Positions 53,486-61,506 are shown, counted from the first letter of the stretch. The stretch is 64,000 bases of DNA from Geothermobacter hydrogeniphilus (GCF_002898515.1 NZ_PPFX01000003.1:84464-148463), one strand, 5' to 3'. Made by a program: numbers and translations. The notes: generated from the letters alone by a model not told the origin.

Positions 53486-53671
53486 CCGGTCACAACTCTC
53501 AACCTGCCGGAATCGGGGAATTTTCACGTGTAAACCGAGCCATACGAACAGCCATTTTACCCATTTTTGAATATTTTATTTGAAAAAGCATGCCTGCGGG
53601 GAGGAACAGGATAGAGTCAAGACCACACCCCGACCTTCATTATCCGAAAAATCCCTGCTCAACCTGCCTTT

Positions 53672-54121
53672 TCAGCTGCGCAGGATGGGAACAAACCCCT
53701 GTGAAACGGCGTAGTCAAATCCCCTGCGGGTCAACTGAAAACGCACGCCGCGCCAGATGGTCAGGGCGATGCCGATCATGCCGCGCCGATGCAGGGATTC
53801 GAGAGTTGCTGCGTAAATAGCCTGATCCATGAACAGCTCGGCGCGCAACTGTCTGCGCGACAGACCTTTCCCGCCAGTCTGCGCCAGCCTTCTGAGAACC
53901 AGGGTTTCGTAGTCGCTCAGGCCGCCGGACGCGGCAAGGGCGGGATCATTCTGTTCGGTGTGCCAGTGATCCTCCGGTCGTTCCGCTGTCGCACCGCGCT
54001 CCTTACGAAGTCGACGCATCTTTGCCCGCGCCTTTTTCCAGAGCGGAACAAAGCCGATCAGCAGAAACAGCCAGAGGAAGACGAGAAACAGTACCGGCAT
54101 GGGCAGTTCGGGAAAGTCCAT
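53672..54121 (-). CDS. Membrane-anchored protein with C-terminal winged-helix-like domain
   Basis: A 149-residue protein of no family I know. An N-terminal helix (PVLFLVFLWLFLLIGFVPLW, about 8-27) is followed by a very basic segment (KKARAKMRRLRKER), a linker, and an 80-residue C-terminal domain whose helix-helix-strand pattern (DYETLVLRRLAQTGGKGLSRRQLRAELFMDQAIYAATLESLHRRGMIGIA) looks like a winged helix. The ATG at 54121 has AGGAGGT five bases before. Such a layout suggests a membrane-bound DNA-binding or signalling protein, but this is an inference. Confidence 0.72.
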   Translation of the reverse strand: MDFPELPMPVLFLVFLWLFLLIGFVPLWKKARAKMRRLRKERGATAERPEDHWHTEQNDPALAASGGLSDYETLVLRRLAQTGGKGLSRRQLRAELFMDQAIYAATLESLHRRGMIGIALTIWRGVRFQLTRRGFDYAVSQGFVPILRS

Positions 54122-54177
54122 ACGCACCTCCTAGGGAGACCTTTTCAGCATACCACGAACAGTGCGGAAAGGCGGCC

Positions 54178-54343
54178 TAGTACCCTGTAACTCATAGGAT
54201 TTCGCAATATTGCGCCGGGATTTTCCGTGTCGACAAGGCGCGCTTTCCGCTGCATAGCCGTAGCTATGAAGCGGTGAAGCGCAACGCAGCTGACGCGGAA
54301 AATAACCAGCAAGATGCGAAAGATTATAGGTTACATGGTACTA
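54178..54343. repeat. 166-bp palindromic element E
   Basis: Ends TAGTACCCTGTAAC and GTTACATGGTACTA are inverted repeats (imperfect over 29 bases, on to TTCGCA/TGCGAA); the central hairpin is CATAGC-CG-TAGCTATG. Flanked by CTAG at both ends. Architecture as in elements D and F. No gene inside. Confidence 0.78.
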
Positions 54344-54400
54344 GCGCCTTTCCAAGGTTTTTACGTGACGCCCCCAACCCGATCTGGCATCCTGTCGGCC

Positions 54401-55348
54401 ATGGAAGAACAGCAGCAGCCTCCACCTTTCAGCCAGCCCGAATGGCAGCCGATCCGCCCCGACCTGGCCGCGGAAGGAGAACCGCTGCCGCTCTCCCGCC
54501 GGCAATTCCGCAGCTGGTCGCTGGTACTGGAGGCACGCGGGTTTCTCTTCCAGGCCGAGCCCTGCGGTCCCGGCTGGCTGCTGTGGGTCCCGGACGAAAG
54601 CTTCGCCCGCGCCCGCGCCGAGCTGCGCCTCTACGAGCAGGAGAACCACAACTGGCCGCCGCCGCTGCCGCCCCTGCCGCCGCCGAGTGACCACCTGCTC
54701 GGTTCGCTGCTGACGCTGCTGGCGGTCGGTGTCTTCTTCGACCTGACCCTGCAACCGATCCGTCTCGCCGGCCATCAGCCGGTCGACTGGGTGGGGCTCG
54801 GCAACGCGCACGCGGGAAAGATCCTCGCCGGTGAATGGTGGCGGCTGGTCACCTCCCTGACCCTGCATTCCGGCTGGCTACACCTGCTCGGCAACCTGCT
54901 GATCGGCAGCGTCTTCATTATTCGTCTCTGCCGTGATCTCGGCGCCGGGCTGGGCTGGAGCCTGCTGCTGGCGGCCGGCGCCCTCGGCAATCTGGTCAAC
55001 GCCCTGCTGCAGGATCCCGCCCACCGCGCCGTCGGCGCCTCAACCGCCATCTTCGGCGCCGTCGGCCTGCTGGCCGCCATCAGCCTGGTCCGCTACCGCC
55101 ACCACCTGCGCCGCCGCTGGCCGCTGCCGATCGCCGCCGCCCTCGGCCTGCTGGCACTGCTCGGCTCTTCAGGAGAAAATACCGATCTCGGCGCCCACCT
55201 GTTCGGCTTTGCCTGCGGCTTCGGCCTCGGACTGGGGGCGGAATTCGCTATTGACCGCCTTGGGCGCCCCGGTCCGAATCTCAACCGCCTGCTCTGCCTC
55301 TCGTCAGCGGTACTGGTACTGCTGGCCTGGTGGAACGCTCTGACTTGA
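54401..55348 (+). CDS. Rhomboid-family intramembrane serine protease
   Basis: A 315-residue protein: a soluble N-terminal domain (about 1-95, Pro-rich end PPLPPLPPPSDH) and six membrane helices. The catalytic Ser is S214 in GASTAIFGAVG and the His is H266 in GAHLFGFACGFGLG; the oxyanion Asn is in HLLGNLLIGSVF. All active-site residues are present. It would cut transmembrane substrates. The start at 54401 is chosen because the longer frame enters element E; the ATG has no strong ribosome-binding site. YheU and glycosyltransferase genes follow on the same strand. Confidence 0.9.
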   Translation: MEEQQQPPPFSQPEWQPIRPDLAAEGEPLPLSRRQFRSWSLVLEARGFLFQAEPCGPGWLLWVPDESFARARAELRLYEQENHNWPPPLPPLPPPSDHLLGSLLTLLAVGVFFDLTLQPIRLAGHQPVDWVGLGNAHAGKILAGEWWRLVTSLTLHSGWLHLLGNLLIGSVFIIRLCRDLGAGLGWSLLLAAGALGNLVNALLQDPAHRAVGASTAIFGAVGLLAAISLVRYRHHLRRRWPLPIAAALGLLALLGSSGENTDLGAHLFGFACGFGLGLGAEFAIDRLGRPGPNLNRLLCLSSAVLVLLAWWNALT

Positions 55349-55376
55349 CCCGGAACTGCCCGAAGAAAGGTAAAGG

Positions 55377-55628
55377 ATGGAAAACAACAAGTGCCAGACC
55401 GAAGAGGGTATCGAGGTCCCCTGGGAACAAATCAATCCCGACACCCTCAGACGGATGATCCAGGAGTTTGTCAGTCGCGATGGCGCCGACTGGGACCAGG
55501 ACGGCTGCAGCCTGGAAGAGAAGGTCGAGCAGGTCCTGGGGCAGTTGCGCAACGGCCGGGTCCGGGTGGTCTTCGACCTGAAGAGTGAAACAGCCAATCT
55601 CGTGGCCGGCGATGAACGGAAGACGTGA
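55377..55628 (+). CDS. YheU-family (UPF0270) small protein
   Basis: An 83-residue protein of the YheU/UPF0270 type: EVPWEQINPDTLRRMIQEFVSRDGADWDQ, then SLEEKVEQVLGQLRNGRVRVVFDLKSETANLV; the P-W-x-x-[IL]-x-P-[ED]-TL and F-V-x-R-[ED]-G-[TA]-D patterns match. The role is unknown in all bacteria. It starts 28 bases after the rhomboid stop with AAAGG in front and overlaps the next gene by four bases. Confidence 0.85.
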   Translation: MENNKCQTEEGIEVPWEQINPDTLRRMIQEFVSRDGADWDQDGCSLEEKVEQVLGQLRNGRVRVVFDLKSETANLVAGDERKT

Positions 55629-56755
55629 TGAATATCTGTCTGATTGAACCCTTTCACAGCGGCTCTCATGCCGCCTGGGCCGAAGAATACGCCCGTCGCA
55701 GCCGCCACCGGGTCGAGCTGCTGACCCTGCCCGGCCGGCACTGGAAGTGGCGCATGCACGGTGGCGCGGTGACCCTGGCGCGCCGCTTTCACGAACGCAA
55801 GCTGCAGCCGGATCTGCTGCTGGCCGGCGACATGCTCGACCTGACAACCTTCCTCGCTCTCACCCGGGACCAGACCGCCGGACTGCCGGTCTCCCTCTAC
55901 TGCCACGAAAACCAGCTCAGCTATCCCTGGTCGCCGGCGGACGCCGACCCCGGAAAACAGCGCGACGCCCATTACGCCTTCATCAACTACACCAGCGCCC
56001 TGGCCGCCGACGCGGTGCTGTTCAACTCCCGCTACCACCGGGAGGACTTCTTTCGTGAACTGCCTGCCTTCCTGAAAAGTTTTCCCGATCAGAATGAACT
56101 GCAGAGTGTCGCTCAGCTCGAAGCCAAAAGCTCTGTCCTGCCGCTCGGGCTTGACCTGCAGCGTTTCGATCGTCATCAGCCGCGGGGAAAGAAAAAGAAC
56201 GACCCGCCGCTGATTCTCTGGAACCATCGCTGGGAGTATGACAAGAACCCGGAAGACTTTTTCCAGGCACTCTACCGGCTGCGGGATGAAGGACTGGCGT
56301 TCGAGGTCGCGGTCCTCGGCGAATCCTACCGCAAGGCCCCACCGGTCTTTGCCGAGGCGAGGAAACGACTCGGCAGCCGGATCGTCCAGTTCGGCTACGC
56401 TGAGAGCTTCGCCGACTACGCCCGCTGGCTGTGGCGCGCGGACCTGTTGCCGGTGACCTCCCGTCACGACTTCTTCGGCGCCAGCGTGGTCCAGGCGATC
56501 TACTGCGGCTGCACACCGCTACTGCCCGAACGCCTCGCCTACCCGGAACACCTGCCTGAAGAACTGCGGAGCTGTTTCCTCTATAAGGATGACGGTGGAC
56601 TGCTGAAGAAACTGCGGACGATGCTGACCGACCCGACTCCGCCGCCCGAAAAACTGCACGATCATGTTGCCGGCTACGACTGGGCGGAATGGGCCGGGCG
56701 CTATGACGGGTTGATGGAAAAGCTGGTCACGAATCGGGCCGCTCAGGTGAGATAA
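55625..56755 (+). CDS. tRNA-queuosine mannosyltransferase-like glycosyltransferase (DUF3524/GTDC1 type)
   Basis: A 376-residue GT-B enzyme. The N-terminal domain (ICLIEPFHSGSHAAWAEEYARRSRHRVELLTLPGRHWKWRMHGGA) and SLYCHENQLSYPW match DUF3524, the domain of animal GTDC1/QTMAN that mannosylates queuosine in tRNA-Asp. The C-terminal domain has LILWNHRWEYDKNPEDFF and SRHDFFGASVVQAIYCGCTPLLP for nucleotide sugar binding. Bacterial members occur widely; a tRNA substrate here is likely by homology but not proven. Coupled to the YheU gene (ATGA overlap). Confidence 0.87.
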   Translation: MMNICLIEPFHSGSHAAWAEEYARRSRHRVELLTLPGRHWKWRMHGGAVTLARRFHERKLQPDLLLAGDMLDLTTFLALTRDQTAGLPVSLYCHENQLSYPWSPADADPGKQRDAHYAFINYTSALAADAVLFNSRYHREDFFRELPAFLKSFPDQNELQSVAQLEAKSSVLPLGLDLQRFDRHQPRGKKKNDPPLILWNHRWEYDKNPEDFFQALYRLRDEGLAFEVAVLGESYRKAPPVFAEARKRLGSRIVQFGYAESFADYARWLWRADLLPVTSRHDFFGASVVQAIYCGCTPLLPERLAYPEHLPEELRSCFLYKDDGGLLKKLRTMLTDPTPPPEKLHDHVAGYDWAEWAGRYDGLMEKLVTNRAAQVR

Positions 56756-56785
56756 AAACCTGAACGGCCCGATCGGCTCCCGCTA

Positions 56786-58477
56786 TCATTGCGCTTTCTT
56801 CTGCTCTTCCCGCTGCCGCAACTCGACGCGGCGGATCTTGCCGGAAATGGTCTTCGGCAATTCCTTCATGAACTCGATTTCGCGCGGGTACTTGTAGGGC
56901 GCGGTCTCGGCCTTGACGTGCTCCTGGATCTCGGTCACCAGTTCATCGCTCGGTTCGAAGCCGGGTGACAGGATGATGAAAGCCTTGACGATGGTGCCGC
57001 GCAGCGGGTCGGGTGAACCGACCACGGCGCTTTCGGCCACCGCCGGGTGGCTCTGCAGGGCGCTCTCCACCTCGAAGGGACCGATCCGGTAACCGGAGGC
57101 GTTGATCACATCGTCAGCGCGGCCGACGAACCAGAAATAACCGTCCTCATCCTTGGTGGCCTTGTCGCCGGTGTAGTACCAGTCGCCGACGAACGACTCG
57201 CGGGTCGCCTCCTCGTTGCGCCAGTACTCCCCGAGCAGCCCGACCGGCGGCTCCGGTTTGACCCTGACGGCGATGTTCCCCTCCTCCCCCTGGGGCACCG
57301 GGTTGCCGTCGTCGTCGATCAACTCGACCACAAAGCCGGGGGTCGGCTTGCCCATCGAGCCGGGACGAATCTCCATGCAGGGGTAGTTGGCGATCAGGTT
57401 GACCGACTCGGTCTGGCCGAAACCGTCGTAAATGGTGGTGCCGGTGTGCTCCTGCCAGACCTTGATGATCTCCGGATTGAGCGGCTCGCCGGCGGCCAAC
57501 GAATGACGGATGCCGGTGAGATCATAGCGGCTCAGATCCTCCAGCACCAGCATCCGGTAAACGGTCGGCGGCGCGCAGAAGGTGGTGACGCCGCAACTCT
57601 CCATCAGTTTGAGGTGGGTTTTGGCGTTGAATTTGGCGTCGGCGTCGTGGACCATGATCGCGCAGCCGATCTGCCACTGGCCGAACAGCTTGCCCCAGGC
57701 GGCCTTGGCCCAGCCGGTGTCGGAGAGGGTCCAGTGCAGGTCGGTCGGCTTCAGATCCTGCCAGAACTTGGCGGTGATAATATGGCCGATACCGTAGGAG
57801 GCCTGGGTGTGGGGTACCATCTTCGGAAACCTGGTGGTGCCAGAGGTGAAGTAGATCAGCATCACATCGTCGGCGCGGGTCGGTTCAACCTCGTCGCGTG
57901 ACAGTCGCGGCGAAGCCTGCGCCATCAGCTCTTCGAAGGAATGCCAACCGTCACGTTTCTCACCGAGACTGACCAGGTGCTTCAGGCTCGGGCAATCTCC
58001 TTTTGCCGCCTCCAGCTTTTCGGCGTTCTCGTGCCAGACCACGGCGCCGACCGCCTCGGCCTGGTTGATCCGGTAGGCTATATCCTTGGGAACGAGGATA
58101 TTGGGACCCGGCAGGGGAATGACCCCGAGCTTGAAGCAGCCGAGCATGACCGCGTACCATTCAACCTGCCGCGGCACCATCACGAACAGCCGGTCCCCTT
58201 TCCTGAAGCCGAGGTCGCGCAGAACATTGGCGAAGCGGTTGGAGAGGCATTGCAGGTCATAGAAGCTGTACTTGCGGATCTCCTCCCCGGTCCGGTCGGC
58301 CCAGACCATCGCCAGCTTGGTGCGATCTTTGGCCCAGCGGTCAAGGACATCGAAACCGAAGTTGAAGTACTCGGGAATGGTGAACTGGTAGGTCGCGACC
58401 GTCTCCTCGTAATCGAGCATGTTCGGCCCGTGCAGGTTCACCGGCAGGTTGTCGTAAGTGTTCGCTGTCATTTTCAT
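56786..58477 (-). CDS. AMP-forming acyl-CoA synthetase
   Basis: A 563-residue ANL-superfamily enzyme activating a carboxylic acid to its CoA thioester. The P-loop is LIYFTSGTTRFPKMVPHT, A5 motif YDGFGQTESV, A7 GDWYYTGDKATKDEDGYFWFVGRADDVINASGYRIGPFEVE, and the A10 Lys is in PKTISGKIRRVELR. Overall pattern is that of medium-chain or aromatic acyl-CoA synthetases (ACSM/benzoate-type). The start at 58477 has GGGAGA upstream. A σ54 promoter lies 56 bases before it. No beta-oxidation genes are close. Confidence 0.93.
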   Translation of the reverse strand: MKMTANTYDNLPVNLHGPNMLDYEETVATYQFTIPEYFNFGFDVLDRWAKDRTKLAMVWADRTGEEIRKYSFYDLQCLSNRFANVLRDLGFRKGDRLFVMVPRQVEWYAVMLGCFKLGVIPLPGPNILVPKDIAYRINQAEAVGAVVWHENAEKLEAAKGDCPSLKHLVSLGEKRDGWHSFEELMAQASPRLSRDEVEPTRADDVMLIYFTSGTTRFPKMVPHTQASYGIGHIITAKFWQDLKPTDLHWTLSDTGWAKAAWGKLFGQWQIGCAIMVHDADAKFNAKTHLKLMESCGVTTFCAPPTVYRMLVLEDLSRYDLTGIRHSLAAGEPLNPEIIKVWQEHTGTTIYDGFGQTESVNLIANYPCMEIRPGSMGKPTPGFVVELIDDDGNPVPQGEEGNIAVRVKPEPPVGLLGEYWRNEEATRESFVGDWYYTGDKATKDEDGYFWFVGRADDVINASGYRIGPFEVESALQSHPAVAESAVVGSPDPLRGTIVKAFIILSPGFEPSDELVTEIQEHVKAETAPYKYPREIEFMKELPKTISGKIRRVELRQREEQKKAQ

Positions 58478-58532
58478 GGTTCTCCCTTTCGCATTGATCA
58501 GGCAACAAAAAATCAATTCGTCAAAGGGAAAG

Positions 58533-58548
58533 GCAAGGAGAATGCCAA
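58533..58548 (-). promoter_or_regulatory. σ54 promoter of the acyl-CoA synthetase gene
   Basis: Minus strand TTGGCAT-TCTCC-TTGC: the -24 GG and -12 GC elements lie at the right distance. Predicted transcript start about 45 bases before the ATG. Confidence 0.7.
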
Positions 58549-58698
58549 ACAGCGTTCTAATGGCTATGAAGAGAATATCTTGTTGTTATTACAGGATAAA
58601 TCTGTTTCGGCAGACCCGAAAAAGATCCATCAGGGGTGTCACCGGCATTTACACCGGCGATAATGAAAGGAGACGGTAGTGAGGGGGAGTGTCCCGAT

Positions 58699-59196
58699 TC
58701 AAAGTTTTTCCACCCCGGCCGCGGCGACAATCTCGACAACCTGCCTCGCGTCCCCGGCCGACATGCAGGAGGCGGGGATGAAGAAGAAGGAGCTGCGGTC
58801 GTGGTAGAGCAGCAGGCCGGGATCAAGCACGCGGTAGCCGATAAAGTTCCCCCAGGGCTGGCGGTAGCCCTCGTTGCCGCTGCGTACCGCGATCTCCTCC
58901 GGCGTGATCGCCACGGTCAGTTCCCTGCCGAAAAAGGGATGACCACCGGCCCCGCGCAGGGACTTGATGACCAGCAGCTGTTTCGACAGCACGCCAAAAA
59001 AGCCGGTGAAAAGCAGCAGTGAGGCAATCACCGGCGCGTGGTAAAAGCCGCCGAACCCCATGCTGCCGATGACGATGCAGCAGCCCCCCCACAGGGTGCG
59101 CCACTTCAGGGACGTATCGCAGCCATAGTGGGCTTCGTAGAACCGGTGCCAGAGATCGCGGGTGAGATCAAAGCTGAGGATGATCGGCTTGGACAT
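58699..59196 (-). CDS. YcxB-like membrane protein
   Basis: A 165-residue protein: a short N-terminal strand region (ILSFDLTRDLWHRFYEAHYG), two transmembrane helices (about 33-50 and 53-70), then a beta-rich C-terminal domain LTVAITPEEIAVRSGNEGYRQPWGNFIGYRVLDPGLLLYHDRSSFFFIPASC. That layout and the final F-[FH]-x-[IL]-P pattern are typical of the YcxB family, of unknown function. It stands alone upstream of a small palindrome, downstream of which is the msrA gene. Confidence 0.75.
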   Translation of the reverse strand: MSKPIILSFDLTRDLWHRFYEAHYGCDTSLKWRTLWGGCCIVIGSMGFGGFYHAPVIASLLLFTGFFGVLSKQLLVIKSLRGAGGHPFFGRELTVAITPEEIAVRSGNEGYRQPWGNFIGYRVLDPGLLLYHDRSSFFFIPASCMSAGDARQVVEIVAAAGVEKL

Positions 59197-59257
59197 GGGG
59201 CCTATGGTGCCAGAGTTATCCGCGGGAAGGAAGCGATTTTAGCGCTGGGCGCTGGGT

Positions 59258-59297
59258 GAAGGGGACAGTCCCTTTTGAAGAGAGGGACTGTCCCCGC
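59258..59297. repeat. Short palindromic repeat, GGGGACAGTCCCC family, copy 2
   Basis: AAGGGGACAGTCCCTTTT and GAGGGACTGTCCCCG, inverse to each other. It lies ten bases after the msrA stop (on the minus-strand reading, downstream of it) and resembles the copy at 46041-46078. Confidence 0.65.
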
Positions 59298-59306
59298 GGG
59301 TCAAGA

Positions 59307-60113
59307 TCACTGCCGCGGCAGGTTGCATGGCACGCCGCGAAAATTACGGCACCTGAGCGTCAGGTACTCCAGCAGCTCCAGCTGCATCGTCTCCGGGAGC
59401 CCGAGCGCGGCGATATCGGTCGCCAGGGTTTCGGGATCGCCATGACAGCCGAGAAAACCGTTGATGCGGACCGCGGCGGTGGAGGCGATCAGGCTCTTTT
59501 CATCGGGATAATTGCCGCGCAGCCCCTGCAGCAACCGGTCGGCGCCGCGCAGGTAATACTTCTGGTGATAATCTTCCGCCGCGGTGAAAACCCCGGCCGG
59601 CTCGATGGCGGTGTTGACCGGCCGCCCGGTCCGCTGCCGGATCCGTTCCGCAGACACCTCGATCTGACGTTTCTGCTCCGCGTCGAGATAGAAGACCACG
59701 TTGCGGTACTGGCGCAGGTGGGACTGGGACATCGGATCGTGCAGGCTCCAGAACACCTCCAGCAGCGCGTCGTAGCCAATCCGCGCCGGGTCGTACTCGA
59801 CCCGCAGGGTTTCGGTGTGATCCCCCATGGCGCGGTATTCGGGCTGCGGGGTGGTACCGCCGGCATATCCGACCGTGGTCCCGACCACGCCTGGCAGACT
59901 CCCGAACCGGGAGTCGACGCCCCAGAATCAGCCGACGCCGAACAATGCGTAGCGGGTCGGGCCGGCCGGATGAGTGAGGGGATGTTCGCTGGTTGCCATG
60001 CGGGGCTCCTTTGCGGCAGGGGAGGCGGATTCCAGGCGGCCGACGGCAAAAAGCAGCAGTCCGACGACAAGGGGACCCAGCATCCCGGTCAGGATCTTTC
60101 TGTTTCTGTTCAT
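59307..60113 (-). CDS. msrA: Peptide methionine-(S)-sulfoxide reductase MsrA, selenocysteine form
   Basis: MsrA repairs methionine-S-sulfoxide in proteins. The frame is open from 60113 to 59307 except for one TGA at 59928-59930, and that TGA takes the place of the catalytic Cys of the G-[CU]-FW motif: ALFGVG-U-FWGVDSRFG, followed without shift by LPGVVGTTVGYAGG, YHQKYY and the rest of a normal MsrA. A stem-loop fit for a SECIS follows (59897-59915). I therefore read the TGA as selenocysteine, residue 62 of 268. The upstream part (MNRNRKILTGMLGPLVVGLLLFAVG) is a signal peptide or anchor; a second start at 59999 (MATSEHPL) has a better ribosome-binding site, AAGGAG, and would give a cytoplasmic 230-residue form. 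Cysteines near the C-terminus can resolve. Confidence 0.88.
59897..59930 (-). promoter_or_regulatory. UGA selenocysteine codon and candidate bacterial SECIS hairpin
   Basis: After the UGA (59928-59930) come 12 bases, then a perfect 7-bp stem GACTCCC/GGGAGTC with the 5-base loop GGTTC (59904-59908). The loop lies 20 bases after the UGA, inside the 16-37-base range known for bacterial SECIS elements, and it starts GGU as in the E. coli fdhF loop. Confidence 0.8.
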
Positions 60114-60216
60114 GGGATTCAGTCTAGCAGGTTCCCCAGGTCAGGTGCAGCCCCCGCACGGTAGAGCAGATCAATCCCTTGCACTCTTCATCCACCATGA
60201 ACCCACGGATTCAGAG

Positions 60217-60262
60217 TTGTCATTGACAATTCGGGATTGACATTCCGATTTTTCAATGACAA
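60217..60262. promoter_or_regulatory. Repeated TTGTCA/TGACAA boxes upstream of the AEC transporter
   Basis: A perfect palindrome TTGTCA-T-TGACAA (60217-60229), then TTGACATTC (60238-60246) and CAATGACAA (60254-60262). The array lies 100-150 bases before the ATG at 60366. A TTGACA -35 box is part of it but no matching -10 is clear. Confidence 0.4.
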
Positions 60263-60365
60263 AAAGGCTGTGCTGACACGACCCAATGACCTGAATGCCC
60301 ATGCCTGCACACAGTGGGCAACCACCGCCTCCCCGAAAGGCCGCGACCCCGTCCACGGAACCCCC

Positions 60366-61271
60366 ATGTCAGAACTCTTCACTGTTTTTCTCAACGTCAT
60401 TCTGCCGGTTTTCGGCATCATCGCCCTGGGCTACCTGCTGGGAAACCGCCTCGCCCTGCAGGCCCGGACCCTGACCCGGGTCGCCTACTACGTCTTCGTT
60501 CCGGCCTTCATTTTCCAGGCTCTCAGCCAGTCCGGCATCCCCCTCTCCGCCGCGGCGAAACTGATCGGCGTCGCCGCGACCACCCACCTGCTCGCCGCGC
60601 TCGTCGCCGGCGGACTGGCCCGACTGCTGGGGCGTTCCCGGGAAATGATCGCCGCGTTCGTAATGATCGCGGCCTTCGGCAATGTAGGCAATTATGGACT
60701 GGCGGTGATCCGCTTCAGGCTGGGCGAAGCGGCGCTGGCCCCGGCGACCATCTACTTTGTCGCCATCACCATCGTCGCCTTCGCGGTCTGTGTCAGTGCC
60801 GCCGGTTGGGCGCGCGGTGGAGGATCGGGGGCCCTGAAAGGACTGCTGAGAACCCCGGCGCTCTGGGCGACGATACCGGGCCTGGCGGTCGCCAACAGCC
60901 ACCTGGCCGTCCCGCTGGTATTGTCGCGAATGATCGGCCTGCTGGCCGATGCCATGATTCCGGTGATGCTGTTCGCCCTCGGCCTGCAACTGCTGGAGCA
61001 AAAGCGGGTCAGACTGTCGCCGGACGTGTTTGCCGCCTCCGCCATCCGCCTGGTGCTGGCCCCGGCCCTCGCCGCCCTGATCGCCCTGTCCTTCGGCCTG
61101 GGGCAGATCGACTTTGCCGCCGGCGTCCTCCAGGCCGGCATGCCGACCGCCGTCCTGGTGGCGATCATCGCCAGGGAAAACGGTATCGTTCCCGATTTCG
61201 TCACCTCCGTGGTCCTGGTCTCGACCCTGGCCAGCCTGGCAACACTGACCCTGACCATGGTGCTGCTCTAG
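60366..61271 (+). CDS. AEC-family (auxin efflux carrier-like) transporter
   Basis: A 301-residue membrane protein with about ten helices. It opens FLNVILPVFGIIALGYLLGNR, the common start of bacterial AEC proteins, has VAYYVFVPAFIFQAL, AFGNVGNYGLAVIRFRLGE with the conserved N-x-G-N/NYG motif, and a closing QAGMPTAVLVAIIARENG. Bacterial members export or import small carboxylates such as malonate or malate. The ATG at 60366 is chosen on alignment to the family start; the longer frame to 60237 has no hydrophobic content. Possible operator boxes lie upstream. Confidence 0.9.
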   Translation: MSELFTVFLNVILPVFGIIALGYLLGNRLALQARTLTRVAYYVFVPAFIFQALSQSGIPLSAAAKLIGVAATTHLLAALVAGGLARLLGRSREMIAAFVMIAAFGNVGNYGLAVIRFRLGEAALAPATIYFVAITIVAFAVCVSAAGWARGGGSGALKGLLRTPALWATIPGLAVANSHLAVPLVLSRMIGLLADAMIPVMLFALGLQLLEQKRVRLSPDVFAASAIRLVLAPALAALIALSFGLGQIDFAAGVLQAGMPTAVLVAIIARENGIVPDFVTSVVLVSTLASLATLTLTMVLL

Positions 61272-61340
61272 TCGGCTGAGGGAAACAAAGCATGACCCGT
61301 AAAAGGTGATTTTTCAAGACCTGACCCCCGCCCTTCTTTG

Positions 61341-61374
61341 TTTACTCTACATAATCGACCTTCTGTAGAGTAAA
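61341..61374. promoter_or_regulatory. Wide perfect palindrome upstream of the Fic gene
   Basis: TTTACTCTAC (61341-61350) and GTAGAGTAAA (61365-61374), 14 bases apart. No T-run follows, so it looks more like a protein-binding site or integration-border relic than a terminator. Confidence 0.4.
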
Positions 61375-61419
61375 AGAATCTGCTTACGTTTTCCTCCGTC
61401 CAGAACAGCTCCCCCAGCA

Positions 61420-61506
61420 CACAAAAACAAAGTTGACGAGAGGCATGAAAACAAAGTATTGTCATGGCATAAAAACATAGTTATTGAGATGCATGAAAAC
61501 AAAGTA
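61420..61506. repeat. Four direct repeats at a 24-bp period upstream of the Fic gene
   Basis: The core (G)CATGAAAACAAAGT(A/T) occurs four times with its central C at 61428, 61452, 61476 and 61500, an exact 24-base step. Copies 2 and 4 share GCATGAAAACAAAGTA. A σ70-like TTGACG (61433-61438), 18 bases, TATTGT lies inside the array, which ends 20 bases before the fic ATG. This is the layout of an autoregulatory operator. Confidence 0.8.

Noticed and set aside
50937..53570. 877-residue plus-strand open frame
   Set aside because: It is antisense to the glycyl-radical enzyme, whose frame shows complete catalytic motifs; the plus-strand translation is low in typical domain features and is a GC-rich shadow.
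59928..60113. Separate short secreted peptide gene before msrA
   Set aside because: The frame continues in phase across the TGA into msrA and the TGA occupies the catalytic codon, so one selenoprotein gene explains both parts better.
61420..61506. Replication-origin iterons
   Set aside because: The four 24-bp repeats have no nearby rep gene or DnaA boxes that I can see; their place at the fic promoter favours an operator.
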